From Planctomycetota bacterium (GTDB lineage Bacteria > Planctomycetota > Planctomycetia > Planctomycetales > Planctomycetaceae): 64,000 nucleotides of DNA. Below are positions 46,294-55,536 of this stretch, in pieces. The notes under the pieces are model-generated. The model did not search any database and was not told the origin of the DNA. It saw nothing but the letters and a program-made list of their open reading frames with translations. Each line of letters opens with the position of its first letter. Position 1 is the stretch's first letter. Position numbers and translations under genes: made by a program. The DNA lies in contig JAEZFD010000023.1 of the NCBI GenBank assembly GCA_023417655.1, positions 1-64,000 of the forward strand. Reading direction: 5' to 3'.

Positions 46294-46519
46294 AAACAGC
46301 CCCTTCCGGGAAATAACGTTTCGGGACATCGGGAAAAGGTGCCCGAATTCCCGCGTGCCTCGGAAGAGAAATTGACATGTTCACGTATTGATGCGAGAAT
46401 CCATCGAAGTTCGTCTATTGGTTCGGGTTGCTTCTCCACCGTTGCCTGACCGCCGTGATGCGTCCGTCTCACTTCTCGAGTGCGAAGGAAAACGCAAACG
46501 GTTTCCGAACTCCGATGGA

Positions 46520-46906
46520 ATGATTGTCATGCTGACTTTGAAATCCGGTTCGGTTCACATCGATGAGATCGATGGGGTGACGGTTTTCTCATTTACCCAG
46601 CCCCGCCTGAGTATCCACGGGGAGATCGTTCAGGAGATGACTGAACCTCTGCTGGAGTTGTCAGGCGAGCCGGCTCCTCGAATTCTTTTCGATCTGACTA
46701 ACGTCGACTTTTTTACGTCAGCGTTTATCGAGTTGCTGATTCGCATCTGGAACCGCCTGAAGAGTCGTCCTGATAGCGAGATGTCCCTGTGCTGCGTCCA
46801 TCCATATTGTCGGGATGTCCTGGACATCACCAACATGACTTCCGTGGTGCATCTCTACCCGTCCCGGTTGGAAGCATTGGCTGCGATGTGCCGAGAACAC
46901 GCTTAG
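46520..46906 (+). CDS. STAS-domain protein
   Basis: About 128 residues, consistent with a stand-alone STAS domain as in anti-sigma-factor antagonists. Strands and helices are in the right order: VTVFSFTQPRLS, RILFDLTNVDFFTSAFIELL (the switch loop with Thr/Ser at the usual phospho-site), SLCCVHPYCRDVL and VHLYPSRLEALAAM. STAS proteins bind ATPase-type anti-sigma kinases and are switched by Ser phosphorylation; no such kinase gene is nearby. The frame opens at 46388, but the upstream 44 codons do not look like STAS sequence; ATG 46520 or 46529 (GGA before it) are the plausible starts. Flanked on the right by the second 80-base repeat. Confidence 0.75.
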   Translation: MIVMLTLKSGSVHIDEIDGVTVFSFTQPRLSIHGEIVQEMTEPLLELSGEPAPRILFDLTNVDFFTSAFIELLIRIWNRLKSRPDSEMSLCCVHPYCRDVLDITNMTSVVHLYPSRLEALAAMCREHA

Positions 46907-46930
46907 TGGAAATCGTGCCTGGAGACGTTT

Positions 46931-47010
46931 GCTCTCCCATCTGCCTGCGCAGCCCGCGTTTCGATTGATGAAAGACGCAATTCCGCGTGGCGAGAACGAG
47001 CAGATCAAAA
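46931..47010 (+). repeat. 80-base inverted repeat, right copy
   Basis: The plus-strand partner of 45394-45473: about 80% identical over 80 gap-free bases, in inverted orientation. It begins 24 bases after the STAS stop codon. The similarity stops sharply at both ends, as far as I can follow by eye. Confidence 0.75.
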
Positions 47011-47162
47011 AGCAAAATGGTCTAAAAGGAATCAGAATTCTATGGCACATGAGGCTCGTCCGATCTGCCGCTTCTCTCCCCATGGTGTCGCGACTCACAC
47101 CACTGGGAGAGAGGTCGGCGATTCGGTGAAGGGACGCAGCTCATGACTCTTCTGATCCCGGC

Positions 47163-50100
47163 TCAAGGAGTCGGTTGAATCTCCGGTGTACGGGTGCGTG
47201 AGATCTCGTCGAAGTACCGTTGAATGAGGCTTCGATACATCGGATCGCGCGGTCGCTGAGACGACTCAATCATTTCGGTTTTCAACTGTCCCGGCAGCTT
47301 GCCCCATTCTCGGCCGCGACGGGTTCCGAGGGAGCTCTCCAGATTCTGGAGATGCGTTTCGGCCTGAAAGGCACGGTTCCCAACTTCATTGCTGGTCGAT
47401 TGCTCCGACTCCCGACCCGCCTGCTGCTGGCCGGTTTGTTCCTGGTCCCCCTTACGGGAGAGACCCATCAGATGCGCAGCCTGCCGCAGGCCTTCTGCTG
47501 CCTCACGTAAGGTCGTCGAGGTCACTTCTTCGCCCTCGCCTCGTGCAGTCTGTTCGTTCCCTTTCCGAGACTCCTGGCTGGCGGAACCTTCTTCAGAAGG
47601 AGACATCGGCTTTGCGGTGTCATTCGACTTTTCACTTTGCTGCTGGGCAGAGCTTTCCTGCTTGTCAGATTTTTGGGGAGTTGAGTTCTCGTCGCCGGGC
47701 TTGTTCTCTGAGGGGACCTGTTCGATTTGCGGCCGCATATTGGATTCATCCGTCCCGGGACGCTGAGCGGCGATCTCCTGCAATTGAGACAAGAGAACTC
47801 CAGCTTCATCCAGTCGATGAGAAGACTCGGCAACCTGTCGACCGACTTCACCTGGCACCTGAGTTTCGGGAGGACGGTTGGGGTTGATTCCTTCTGAGGC
47901 CTGTCGGGAGAGGTGCGCGGATTGTCGCAAGGCTTCGACGGCCTGTTCACGAGATCGGACCGACTGCCCTGAATTCATCTCGGCTTGCTGAGTCTGAGCG
48001 TCCTTAAGAGCTTGTTGTGCCTGAGTCGTTTTGTCGTTCCCGTTTTTCGCCATTTCTCCCTGTGTCTGGCGATCGATCAGTGGCAGCTTGAAGTCTGCTT
48101 CCCGCTGTTTGAGTTCGTCAGAAAGATCGCGAGTACGTTGCGAGGTCTTCTTCTCCAGAGACTCGCGGAAAGCCTGCTGATCGGCGGGGGATTCCGCGAG
48201 TTGCTGCAGCGCTGCGGCCATCTGCTCCTGTACCTGCGCGATCTCAGTTGCTCTTTGCGGGATCTGTTCAGGCACGCTGGGGCTATCGGGAGAATTCAAT
48301 GTCTCAGCCAGCTTCTTCGATTTTTCAGCAGCTTTGTTGGCCATCTCGGCTGCCCTTTTGAAGTTCAGCTGTTGCAAAGCTTCACTGGCTTGTCGTGCCG
48401 CATCTGGAACCTCGGTCGACTGCTTATTGACAGGAGAATCCTTCAGTCCCAGCTGACGGATTCCGGAGGCCAGTTGTCTGGAGGACTGCAGCAGCGCCTG
48501 CTGCATTTCGATCGATTCCGCTGCTCGAGGCGACGCCGGGGGATCGGAAGTCATCGGTGCTGAAGAAGTGCGCTGCTTCTTCATCTCACCGGCCAGTTGC
48601 TGCTGGGTCTCAGCCAGCTGCCGGGCACGCTGGGCGAATTGTTCACGCTCAGGGGATTGCTCGTCTCCTTCGCTCAGTTTCGTCGCGGCCTCTTCCCAGA
48701 GTTTCTGTGTGTCGCGGATTCGTTGTTCCGAGGCGGAGTAATCTCCCGATTCCAGAGACTTGGTGGCTTCTATGAGTTGATCACCGACAGCGGCAGGTGG
48801 GCTATCCAGTCCAAAGGCTTTCAGGTCTTCGAGGAGCTGCCGTGACTGTTGCAGCGACTTCTCCTGCTGATTGCGAATCGATTGCCACGCCTGTCGCCGA
48901 CTGGCGATCTCGGTTTTTGTGAAATTTGCCAGTGACTGTTCCTTTCGGGCAATCGCTTCTGCCTGATCAGCCAGTGCGGCCATCCGCAGTTGCAGTGTCT
49001 CGCGAGCCCGATCCATTAAACCGGGGTGTTTATCAAGCACCGTCGCAAGATCAGAATTGAGAGAGGCGTGCTGTGAAACCAGTTGTCGGTGATCCTGCTG
49101 CCACTGCTGGCGTGCGGCGACATTCGTGGGATTCAGGACCTGGCGTTTGACCAGTCCGTCGACGTCGTCCGCAAGTTTTTCTACCTGATCGGCAATGCGA
49201 TTCAGTTCCAGCAGATCACGCTGCATCTCCGAGATCTGCTCAAAATCTTTCTGCAGGTTGCTGAGTTCCTTTTCAGCTTTCTGCAGCTGGTTTGTTGCTT
49301 CCGACAGCAGTGAAGCCTGTTGAGCTCCTTCTGCTCTCTGGGCCGCCTGTGCCTTTGCCGCCGCTGTCGACAGTTGCTGATCTGCGATCTGTTGAGCCCG
49401 TTTGGCGAGATGTTCGGTAGCAGGCTGCTGTTTCATAACCGCCCCGAGCTGATTCACCTGATCGGCGAGTTGTTCAATCTTCTCTTCGAGTTTCGCCGCA
49501 TCTGCTGAGCGTTGTTCGGCGGTCTCCTTCGCATTCTCGGCTCGGGCCTGTGACTGCAACTTGCGGGCGAGTTGTTCCTGCTTCTCCAGTTCAGAACGCA
49601 GCTGGGCCATTGCCTGACTGGCTCGATGCTGGAACTCGGTGAGCGCCTGCGTTCCAGCGGCTTTGGCATCGATTCGGATCTGCAGCGTCCGGAGGTTCGT
49701 CCATGTTTCGTTAGGGCCCGGCACGGGGCGCTGATCAGTGGCTCGGGCACGCAAGGTCACGGGGGTTCCGGGAGAAAGCGAAAGGGGAGCCAGATCAATG
49801 ACGAATTCTTCGGTCCATTCCCGCTGCCGAACGATTTGGCTGGAGACTGGGATGACCTGATTCTTTGTTGTGCCATTCGACGGCCATTCCAGATGAAGTT
49901 CCAGACTACCGAGCCCGAAGTCGTCACTGGCGGCGACAGGAATTCGAATCAGATCCTGCGGCCGGGCTTCGAGCACCTGTTCCCGATCTGCGAATGCGAG
50001 TTGCGGAGGGGCATCCTGTTGAACGGTCAGACGATGGATTGTTTCGTCCCGTGATGTCAGCTGGTGTTCATCCTGAATGCGAATCACAAAGCGACCGACG

Positions 50101-51284
50101 GGCTGGTCGAGAGCCGCCGTCATCTTCCAGTGAACGGAGAGCCCATCTTCACTGACAGGAAGCGAGGTTCGATGCCGAATCGGCAATCCTTGGACGGATT
50201 CGTCCAGCGCCGTGGCATGCCGTGGATCAGGGGAGGAACTGTCGAGCCAAAGAATTTCTGAGGTCACTACCGGCTTGCTGAATGCGAGTTTCATCTCGAT
50301 CTGGCTCTGTTCGAGAACCAGAAGTTCCCCCAGTAGCGGATTGTGATGCTGGTCTGGTAAATCAGAATACGCCGGTGGTTTGACGTCGGCGGTCACGGAT
50401 TGCAGGGCAGGGCGGTCGACCACGTCAATGCGGTGCTCCCGCGACCGTGAGGATGAAGCAGTGACGTGGTAGTGAAAGCTCTCCATCACTCGGGGAAGCC
50501 GGAGCAGATAACACTCTTGGTCGGCGTGCCAGTCCATTCCGCGGGATTGCGACTCTCCGGGAGTCGACATCCAATGAAAGTTTGCTGATTCCGGGATGAT
50601 GCCCTGCTGAAATCGCCACTCTGGCCGCACGCGAATTTCGAGATCATCCCCGCGTCCAATGACACGATCAGGTGACTCAATGATCAGCATCAGGTTCTGG
50701 ACTCGCTCATAGTTTCCCCAGGGATTGAAGAAACGTGCCAGCATCATTCCATACGACTCGGTCGCGAAGAAGAGCGGCAGCAGCATGACCAGTGTCGCAA
50801 TCGCGCCCATCCAGCAGCGTTGAATAGCGGACCGGGAATCAACGACATCAGCGAAGTCATGCTGTCGGGCGAACTGCACCGTCTCTTCGGCCAGAAGTCC
50901 CCGCATCAATGGGGACCCTGTCTCTTCACCCTCCGCATCACTCCGGGCGAGTTCGACCGTCGAGAGCAATCGCTCTCGCAGTTCAGGGTGAGCGACCTCA
51001 ACAATGGTCGCCAGTTCGGTCTGGCGATATCGCCGCAGGGCGGGAATCAGACCCTTCCAGCAAAAGACGGCGAGCCCGACGAACGGGACGCCGATTAACC
51101 AGCACAATCGGACTGCCAGCGGAAACTCGAACAGGTAATCAAGGACGAGCCCGCAGGCGAGTGCTCCCGCCGTCGCAAGCAGGGTCAGACCGCAAGCTTC
51201 CGCCAGTGAGACGCCGATCAGCTGAGACTGGACGCGGCGGAGCTGCTGTTCGAGGATTTCCGGAAGTCGCGCTGCTGACGGCAT
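47163..51284 (-). CDS. Very large DUF4175-like membrane protein with Gln-rich coiled coil
   Basis: A 1373-residue protein (start ATG 51284, AAGGG upstream; the frame opens at 51320). Two hydrophobic helices come early (about 30-55 and 60-85) and a third near 160-180, then a beta-rich extracytoplasmic region (about 210-530) like the DUF4175 family. From about 530 to 1330 it is an almost continuous Gln/Ala/Glu/Lys-rich coiled coil with many LAxQQxxL heptads, ending in a Gln/Ser/Glu-rich low-complexity segment and a conserved tail around LGTRRGREWGKLP. Proteins with this plan occur in planctomycetes next to aerotolerance-type (BatA-like) operons in my recollection, but no such genes are visible here. 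Likely membrane-anchored with a long exported rod; function unknown. Confidence 0.85.
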   Translation of the reverse strand: MPSAARLPEILEQQLRRVQSQLIGVSLAEACGLTLLATAGALACGLVLDYLFEFPLAVRLCWLIGVPFVGLAVFCWKGLIPALRRYRQTELATIVEVAHPELRERLLSTVELARSDAEGEETGSPLMRGLLAEETVQFARQHDFADVVDSRSAIQRCWMGAIATLVMLLPLFFATESYGMMLARFFNPWGNYERVQNLMLIIESPDRVIGRGDDLEIRVRPEWRFQQGIIPESANFHWMSTPGESQSRGMDWHADQECYLLRLPRVMESFHYHVTASSSRSREHRIDVVDRPALQSVTADVKPPAYSDLPDQHHNPLLGELLVLEQSQIEMKLAFSKPVVTSEILWLDSSSPDPRHATALDESVQGLPIRHRTSLPVSEDGLSVHWKMTAALDQPVGRFVIRIQDEHQLTSRDETIHRLTVQQDAPPQLAFADREQVLEARPQDLIRIPVAASDDFGLGSLELHLEWPSNGTTKNQVIPVSSQIVRQREWTEEFVIDLAPLSLSPGTPVTLRARATDQRPVPGPNETWTNLRTLQIRIDAKAAGTQALTEFQHRASQAMAQLRSELEKQEQLARKLQSQARAENAKETAEQRSADAAKLEEKIEQLADQVNQLGAVMKQQPATEHLAKRAQQIADQQLSTAAAKAQAAQRAEGAQQASLLSEATNQLQKAEKELSNLQKDFEQISEMQRDLLELNRIADQVEKLADDVDGLVKRQVLNPTNVAARQQWQQDHRQLVSQHASLNSDLATVLDKHPGLMDRARETLQLRMAALADQAEAIARKEQSLANFTKTEIASRRQAWQSIRNQQEKSLQQSRQLLEDLKAFGLDSPPAAVGDQLIEATKSLESGDYSASEQRIRDTQKLWEEAATKLSEGDEQSPEREQFAQRARQLAETQQQLAGEMKKQRTSSAPMTSDPPASPRAAESIEMQQALLQSSRQLASGIRQLGLKDSPVNKQSTEVPDAARQASEALQQLNFKRAAEMANKAAEKSKKLAETLNSPDSPSVPEQIPQRATEIAQVQEQMAAALQQLAESPADQQAFRESLEKKTSQRTRDLSDELKQREADFKLPLIDRQTQGEMAKNGNDKTTQAQQALKDAQTQQAEMNSGQSVRSREQAVEALRQSAHLSRQASEGINPNRPPETQVPGEVGRQVAESSHRLDEAGVLLSQLQEIAAQRPGTDESNMRPQIEQVPSENKPGDENSTPQKSDKQESSAQQQSEKSNDTAKPMSPSEEGSASQESRKGNEQTARGEGEEVTSTTLREAAEGLRQAAHLMGLSRKGDQEQTGQQQAGRESEQSTSNEVGNRAFQAETHLQNLESSLGTRRGREWGKLPGQLKTEMIESSQRPRDPMYRSLIQRYFDEISRTRTPEIQPTP

Positions 51285-51517
51285 AACTGGCCCTTGAGGC
51301 GAACATGTTTCCCGGTCCAAGTTTATCAGGATTTCCCGGCCAATTGCGAGAGCGTTGATTTGATCAGCCGTGGATCTCCCAATTCAGAACCGCGACCGGG
51401 ATCGCGGTTTGATTCGACTTTGCTTCTGGATGGAAGTCCATAAAATAAAGTGGACGCAGATCGGAGACGGCTGCTTCCATCATCCCGTTGTGTGTTGACG
51501 TTGAAGGTGATGTTTCG

Positions 51518-51850
51518 ATGCCCACGTACGTTTATGAAGTGGTTCGCGAAGACGGAACTGGAGGGGAAACCTTTGAGTGGATTCAACCGATCTCCGCTGA
51601 GCCGTTAACAACTCATCCTGACACAGGAAAACCTGTCCGTCGGGTTATTCAGGCTCCGTTCATCGGGGGCTCGTGGTCAGAGTCTGCCATGCAGAAGAGT
51701 GTCTCTGACGACAAAAAGCTCGACCGGATGGGATTCACAAAGTACGTGAAATCCGGTGACGGAATTTATGAGAAGCGGGCAGGAAAAGGTCCTGACATTA
51801 TTTCCCGGGACGCACCGCTGAAAGGTGACAGTCTGGGACATCTCGACTGA
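51518..51850 (+). CDS. FmdB-like protein without zinc-ribbon cysteines
   Basis: A 110-residue protein that starts MPTYVYEVV, the hallmark of FmdB/CxxC_CxxC_SSSS regulatory proteins, and continues with TTHPDTGKPVRRVIQAPFIGG, matching the family's second half. It contains no cysteine at all, so the zinc ribbon of classical FmdB proteins is lost while the fold is probably kept. The C-terminal part (KSVSDDKKLDRMGFTKYVKSG) is lysine-rich. FmdB was first linked to regulation of formamidase genes, but the family role is unclear. The ATG at 51518 is the family start; GAAGGTG lies upstream. Followed after 86 bases by a membrane-protein gene. Confidence 0.85.
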   Translation: MPTYVYEVVREDGTGGETFEWIQPISAEPLTTHPDTGKPVRRVIQAPFIGGSWSESAMQKSVSDDKKLDRMGFTKYVKSGDGIYEKRAGKGPDIISRDAPLKGDSLGHLD

Positions 51851-51936
51851 TGCGTTTTGCTGCGGAACCTGCATCTTCATCGTGTTCCGCTGGATCTGGG
51901 ACCTTGATCTTTCACCTGACGGGAGTCGGATGAGGC

Positions 51937-52521
51937 ATGTCTGTTGATCCGATTGCTGACGGGACTGCTCTCTTCACACAAGCGTCCCCCGGCGCCGGAC
52001 TCGTCTATGGAGCCGTCCGACTCTCTCTCTTGTGCTATTTTGTCGGCATCATTCTGCTGATGCTTTCTAATCGTGATCATCGCTGGTGGCGATGGGCTCG
52101 CTGGTTCTGGACGGCGGGCTTTATTGCATTTCTGGTTCACTTCGTTTCTGCCTTCCACTTCGCTCACCACTGGAGCCATCAGCACGCTCTTGAGGTCACC
52201 GCCCGAAGAACTCTGGAAACGGTAGGAGTTGCTTTCGGGCAAGGGATTTATGTCAACCATCTGTTCCTGTTGATCTGGGGTGCCGATGTCGGGTGGATGT
52301 GGGGATCCCCCCGGAGCTACCAGCGGCGTCCGAGATTGATCAGCAACAGCGTCCAGCTGTTTCTTTTATTTATTGTTTTTCATGCGACAGTCACCTTCGG
52401 ACAGGGTGCCATTCGCTGGTGGGGGCTCACCGGACTGACCGCTATCATTCTCTCAGGAGTATTGATCCGATGGATTCAACCCTCTATTGAATTGGCAGCG
52501 AGTGGCAAAGACGCGTTATAG
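51937..52521 (+). CDS. Four- to five-helix membrane protein, unknown function
   Basis: A 194-residue integral membrane protein that I cannot name. Helices are near residues 22-44 (VYGAVRLSLLCYFVGIILLML), 55-75 (WFWTAGFIAFLVHFVSAF), 105-125 (NHLFLLIWGADVGWMWG), 138-155 (LFLLFIVFHATVTFG) and 160-178. Several histidines cluster between helices (FHFAHHWSHQHA), which could bind metal or haem, but this is speculation. It follows the FmdB-like gene by 86 bases on the same strand. A small hairpin without T-run (52529-52545, GTCAGC/GCTGAC) lies just after the stop. Confidence 0.75.
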   Translation: MSVDPIADGTALFTQASPGAGLVYGAVRLSLLCYFVGIILLMLSNRDHRWWRWARWFWTAGFIAFLVHFVSAFHFAHHWSHQHALEVTARRTLETVGVAFGQGIYVNHLFLLIWGADVGWMWGSPRSYQRRPRLISNSVQLFLLFIVFHATVTFGQGAIRWWGLTGLTAIILSGVLIRWIQPSIELAASGKDAL

Positions 52522-52843
52522 TAAGCGGGTCAGCATCGGGCTGACGTCGATCCGCATCTCCGGCACCCCTTAGCCGGGATTCGGCAGAAACCGGAGCGAA
52601 TGACTGACATCAGGTAAATGCGTCCTTCAGCTCACCGCAGGCAGTGTCCAGGTGAGCGCGTGGTTGCAACGGGTTCACTGCAGCGATCGCAGTTGAATTC
52701 TAAAGCAGAGGTTCGCTGCTCGATCTTTCACTGGGCGTTGCCTGAACAGCCGATAAACCAGCCAGACAGAAAACCGCCAGACTGACCAGCCTCGGAATCA
52801 GTCGCTCGCCGCCCCGCCTTCCTATGGTCTTTTTGAGACTCCC
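52522..52843. other. 322-base intergenic region with short hairpins
   Basis: It holds a perfect 6-bp hairpin at 52529-52545 (GTCAGC, 5-base loop, GCTGAC) directly after the membrane-protein stop, and a second short CCGGC/GCCGG stem near 52563-52580. Neither has a T-run. A short minus-strand frame (52700-52963) has a signal-like segment but overlaps the mprF-like start and lacks a ribosome site. Confidence 0.45.
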
Positions 52844-55399
52844 TTGTCCTCCACCCGACTTCGAATCCCGTTTAATCTCTTCGCTACATTGAAAGCGGTC
52901 GTCGCCATCACGGTGTGCGTGATCGCGATTATGCTGATCTATCGGGAATTGGAGACGCTGCACTGGGCAGATATCCGCACGAGTCTTCGGGCAATTCCCT
53001 CAACGGCACTGATTGCCTGCGGACTTCTCGCCGCACTGAATTACGTCATCCTGATTGGATATGACCTTCTCGCGGTTCGCATTCTCGGGCACAAGCTGGC
53101 ACTCCGGCGAATTGCGATCGCATCATTCACAGGCTTCGTTGCCTCAAACAATTTCGGAGCCCTGTTCGGGGGCACTCCCGTACGGGCGCGGCTGTATTCC
53201 GCCTGGGGGTTCACAGCGGCCGAGATGGCACATTTAATCGTGCTCGTTGGGGCGACGTTCTGGCTCGGGCTATTTGCTCTGAGCGGAGTCGTCTTCCTTC
53301 TCTTTCCGTTTCCGATCCCCCCATCGCTCAACCTGCCGTTCGAGTCCGTTCGCCCACTGGGCCTGATTCTGGCCCTGGTGGCAGTGGCCGTCATCGTCGT
53401 TTCAGGTATCCGCCGCCGACCGATTCAATTAGGTGGATATGAATTCACTCTGCCTGCCCCACGGATTCTCTGCCTTCAACTGCTGGTGGCGACCTGCGAT
53501 TTCCTCGTGGCGGCGGGTTGTCTGTATGTGCTGATGCCGTCCAATCTGACGATGAGCTATCCCCAGTTTCTCGGAGTCTTCCTGCTGGGAATGGTCTCAA
53601 TTGTCATTACGAACGTTCCCGGGGGAGTTGGCGTCTTTGAAGCCGTCATTCTGACCTTTTGCGGGACTGACGCACATCAGGGGGTGGCAGCCGCATTGCT
53701 GGTCTTTCGCGTGATTTATTTCCTCTGTCCATTGGCAGTCGCGCTGCTCATGATCATGGGCCATGAACTTCGCCCTCATCTGCCGAAGATTCAGAAGTTC
53801 TCGCAGTCTGCAACCGATGCGCTCGGCGGAATCGTGCCTCGATTTCTCGCCTTTGGAGTCATGGTGATCGGTGCGGTCCTTCTGTTCTCAGGCGCGACAC
53901 CACCCATTTCAGATCGCCTGCACGTGTTGAGAATGTTTCTGCCGATCGAAGCAGTGGAGCTTTCTCACTTTCTCTCCAGTCTCGCGGGAGGAGGTCTGCT
54001 CTTACTTGGGCGAGGGCTCCTCCGCCGGCTCGACGGAGCTTGGTGGGGAGCCATTCTGCTGCTGGCAGCCGGCTTCATTTTCTCGTTGTCTAAGGGACTC
54101 GATTATGAAGAGGCAGCCGGGTCATTCTTTCTGCTTGTGCTGCTGTTGATCTCCCGAAAAGAGTTCTACCGGCGAGGATCGATTCTCCATCCCAGCTGGA
54201 CGGCAGGCTGGATTTCTGCAGTAACCATCGTCGTCGTCTGTACCTTCGGACTCGCGATTTTCGTTCACCAGCACGTCGAGTACTCGCATGAACTCTGGTG
54301 GAAGTTTGCATTCGACGAGGACGCTCCCCGATCGCTCCGGGCTCAAGTCGCAGTGATGGCGATGCTGCTTGGATTTGCGGGAATCAAACTCTTCGGAGCT
54401 GCATCAGTCACGCAGGATCACGACGCCACACAGGAAGAGCTTGAGCTGGCCCAGAAGATCATCCAGACTTCGTCACGCACCTCTGCGAATCTGGCTCTGC
54501 TGGGAGACAAGGCCTTTCTCTTCAATGAGGCCAAAACGGCCTTCCTGATGTACGCCGTGCAGAACCGCTCATGGACAGTGATGGGCGACCCGGTGGGGGA
54601 ACGCGAAGCCTGGCCGGAACTCCTCTGGGAATTCCGGGAGCACTGTGACAAATACGACGCGTGGCCCGTCTTCTATCACATCGCTCCGGAGAACATTCCG
54701 CTCTACATCGATCAGGGCTTTGTGCTGCTGAAACTCGGGGAAGAAGCCCGGGTGGAAACGGCCAAGTTTTCTCTCGCCGGCAATCGCCGTCAGAGCATGC
54801 GGTCGAACTTCAACAAGTTCCGCAAAGAGGGGAGCGAGTTCAGCGTTGTCCCCCCGGAGCAGGTTCGCGAACTGTTGCCGCAGCTCAGAAAAGTCTCTGA
54901 CGCCTGGCTCGCCGACAAGCAGGGGGCAGAGAAGGGGTTCTCGCTCGGGTATTTCGATGAAGACTATCTCACTCGGTTCCCATGTGCGATCATGAGATAC
55001 CAAGGTGAGATCGTCGGCTTCGCAAATCTCTGGCTCGGCCCGGATCACGATGAATTTTCCATCGACCTGATGCGGCATCTTGATACTCCGAAGCGGATGA
55101 TGGACTATCTGTTCGTTGAATTGATCCTGTGGGGGCAGTCACAGGGCTACCGCTGGTTCAACATGGGAATGGCTCCGCTCGCCGGTATCGAATCACATGA
55201 GCTTTCGCCCACTTGGAACAAAATGGCGGCATTGCTGTTCAAGCACGGGGACCGCTTCTATAGCTTTGAAGGATTAAGAGCGTACAAGGACAAGTTCGAC
55301 CCGGTCTGGTCACCGCGTTATCTGGCGGCCCCAGGCGGACTCATCCTGCCGCGAATTCTGGCAGATGTGACTCGGCTCATCGGCCGGGTACGTGACTAG
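52844..55399 (+). CDS. mprF: MprF-like bifunctional flippase / aminoacyl-lipid synthase
   Basis: An 851-residue protein matching the MprF architecture: an N-terminal flippase-type membrane half with many helices (from VVAITVCVIAIMLIY to about residue 510) and a C-terminal cytosolic GNAT-fold transferase (about 540-840) with RQSMRSNFNKFRKEG, AIMRYQGEIVGFANLW and FNMGMAPLAGIESHEL. MprF adds an amino acid (Lys or Ala) from tRNA to phosphatidylglycerol and flips the product, lowering membrane negative charge and resisting cationic peptides. Which amino acid is used is not predictable here. The only start compatible with the frame is TTG 52844 with no clear ribosome site; an ATG at 52824 is out of frame. 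The symbol is by family. Confidence 0.88.
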   Translation: MSSTRLRIPFNLFATLKAVVAITVCVIAIMLIYRELETLHWADIRTSLRAIPSTALIACGLLAALNYVILIGYDLLAVRILGHKLALRRIAIASFTGFVASNNFGALFGGTPVRARLYSAWGFTAAEMAHLIVLVGATFWLGLFALSGVVFLLFPFPIPPSLNLPFESVRPLGLILALVAVAVIVVSGIRRRPIQLGGYEFTLPAPRILCLQLLVATCDFLVAAGCLYVLMPSNLTMSYPQFLGVFLLGMVSIVITNVPGGVGVFEAVILTFCGTDAHQGVAAALLVFRVIYFLCPLAVALLMIMGHELRPHLPKIQKFSQSATDALGGIVPRFLAFGVMVIGAVLLFSGATPPISDRLHVLRMFLPIEAVELSHFLSSLAGGGLLLLGRGLLRRLDGAWWGAILLLAAGFIFSLSKGLDYEEAAGSFFLLVLLLISRKEFYRRGSILHPSWTAGWISAVTIVVVCTFGLAIFVHQHVEYSHELWWKFAFDEDAPRSLRAQVAVMAMLLGFAGIKLFGAASVTQDHDATQEELELAQKIIQTSSRTSANLALLGDKAFLFNEAKTAFLMYAVQNRSWTVMGDPVGEREAWPELLWEFREHCDKYDAWPVFYHIAPENIPLYIDQGFVLLKLGEEARVETAKFSLAGNRRQSMRSNFNKFRKEGSEFSVVPPEQVRELLPQLRKVSDAWLADKQGAEKGFSLGYFDEDYLTRFPCAIMRYQGEIVGFANLWLGPDHDEFSIDLMRHLDTPKRMMDYLFVELILWGQSQGYRWFNMGMAPLAGIESHELSPTWNKMAALLFKHGDRFYSFEGLRAYKDKFDPVWSPRYLAAPGGLILPRILADVTRLIGRVRD

Positions 55400-55536
55400 A
55401 ACACATTGATGCGTCAGCCGCTTGATCGTTCCTCGCTCACCTGACCCATTCCTCATCGACACGCATGCCGCGTGGGCATCGGAATCAGAAACCTGTTGGA
55501 ATCCGGTGTTCCCACTGAAATAAGAAGGTATTGAAG

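Noticed and set aside
46929..47129. Short plus-strand frame in the right 80-base repeat, with a peptide also seen in the left copy
   Set aside because: The copies differ at many amino-acid-changing positions, no ribosome site is present, and the shared part covers only the repeat; kept as a repeat, not a gene.
52700..52963. Minus-strand 87-codon frame with a signal-peptide-like stretch upstream of the MprF-like gene
   Set aside because: It overlaps the conserved start of the MprF-like gene, has no ribosome site, and its first half is unlike a protein.
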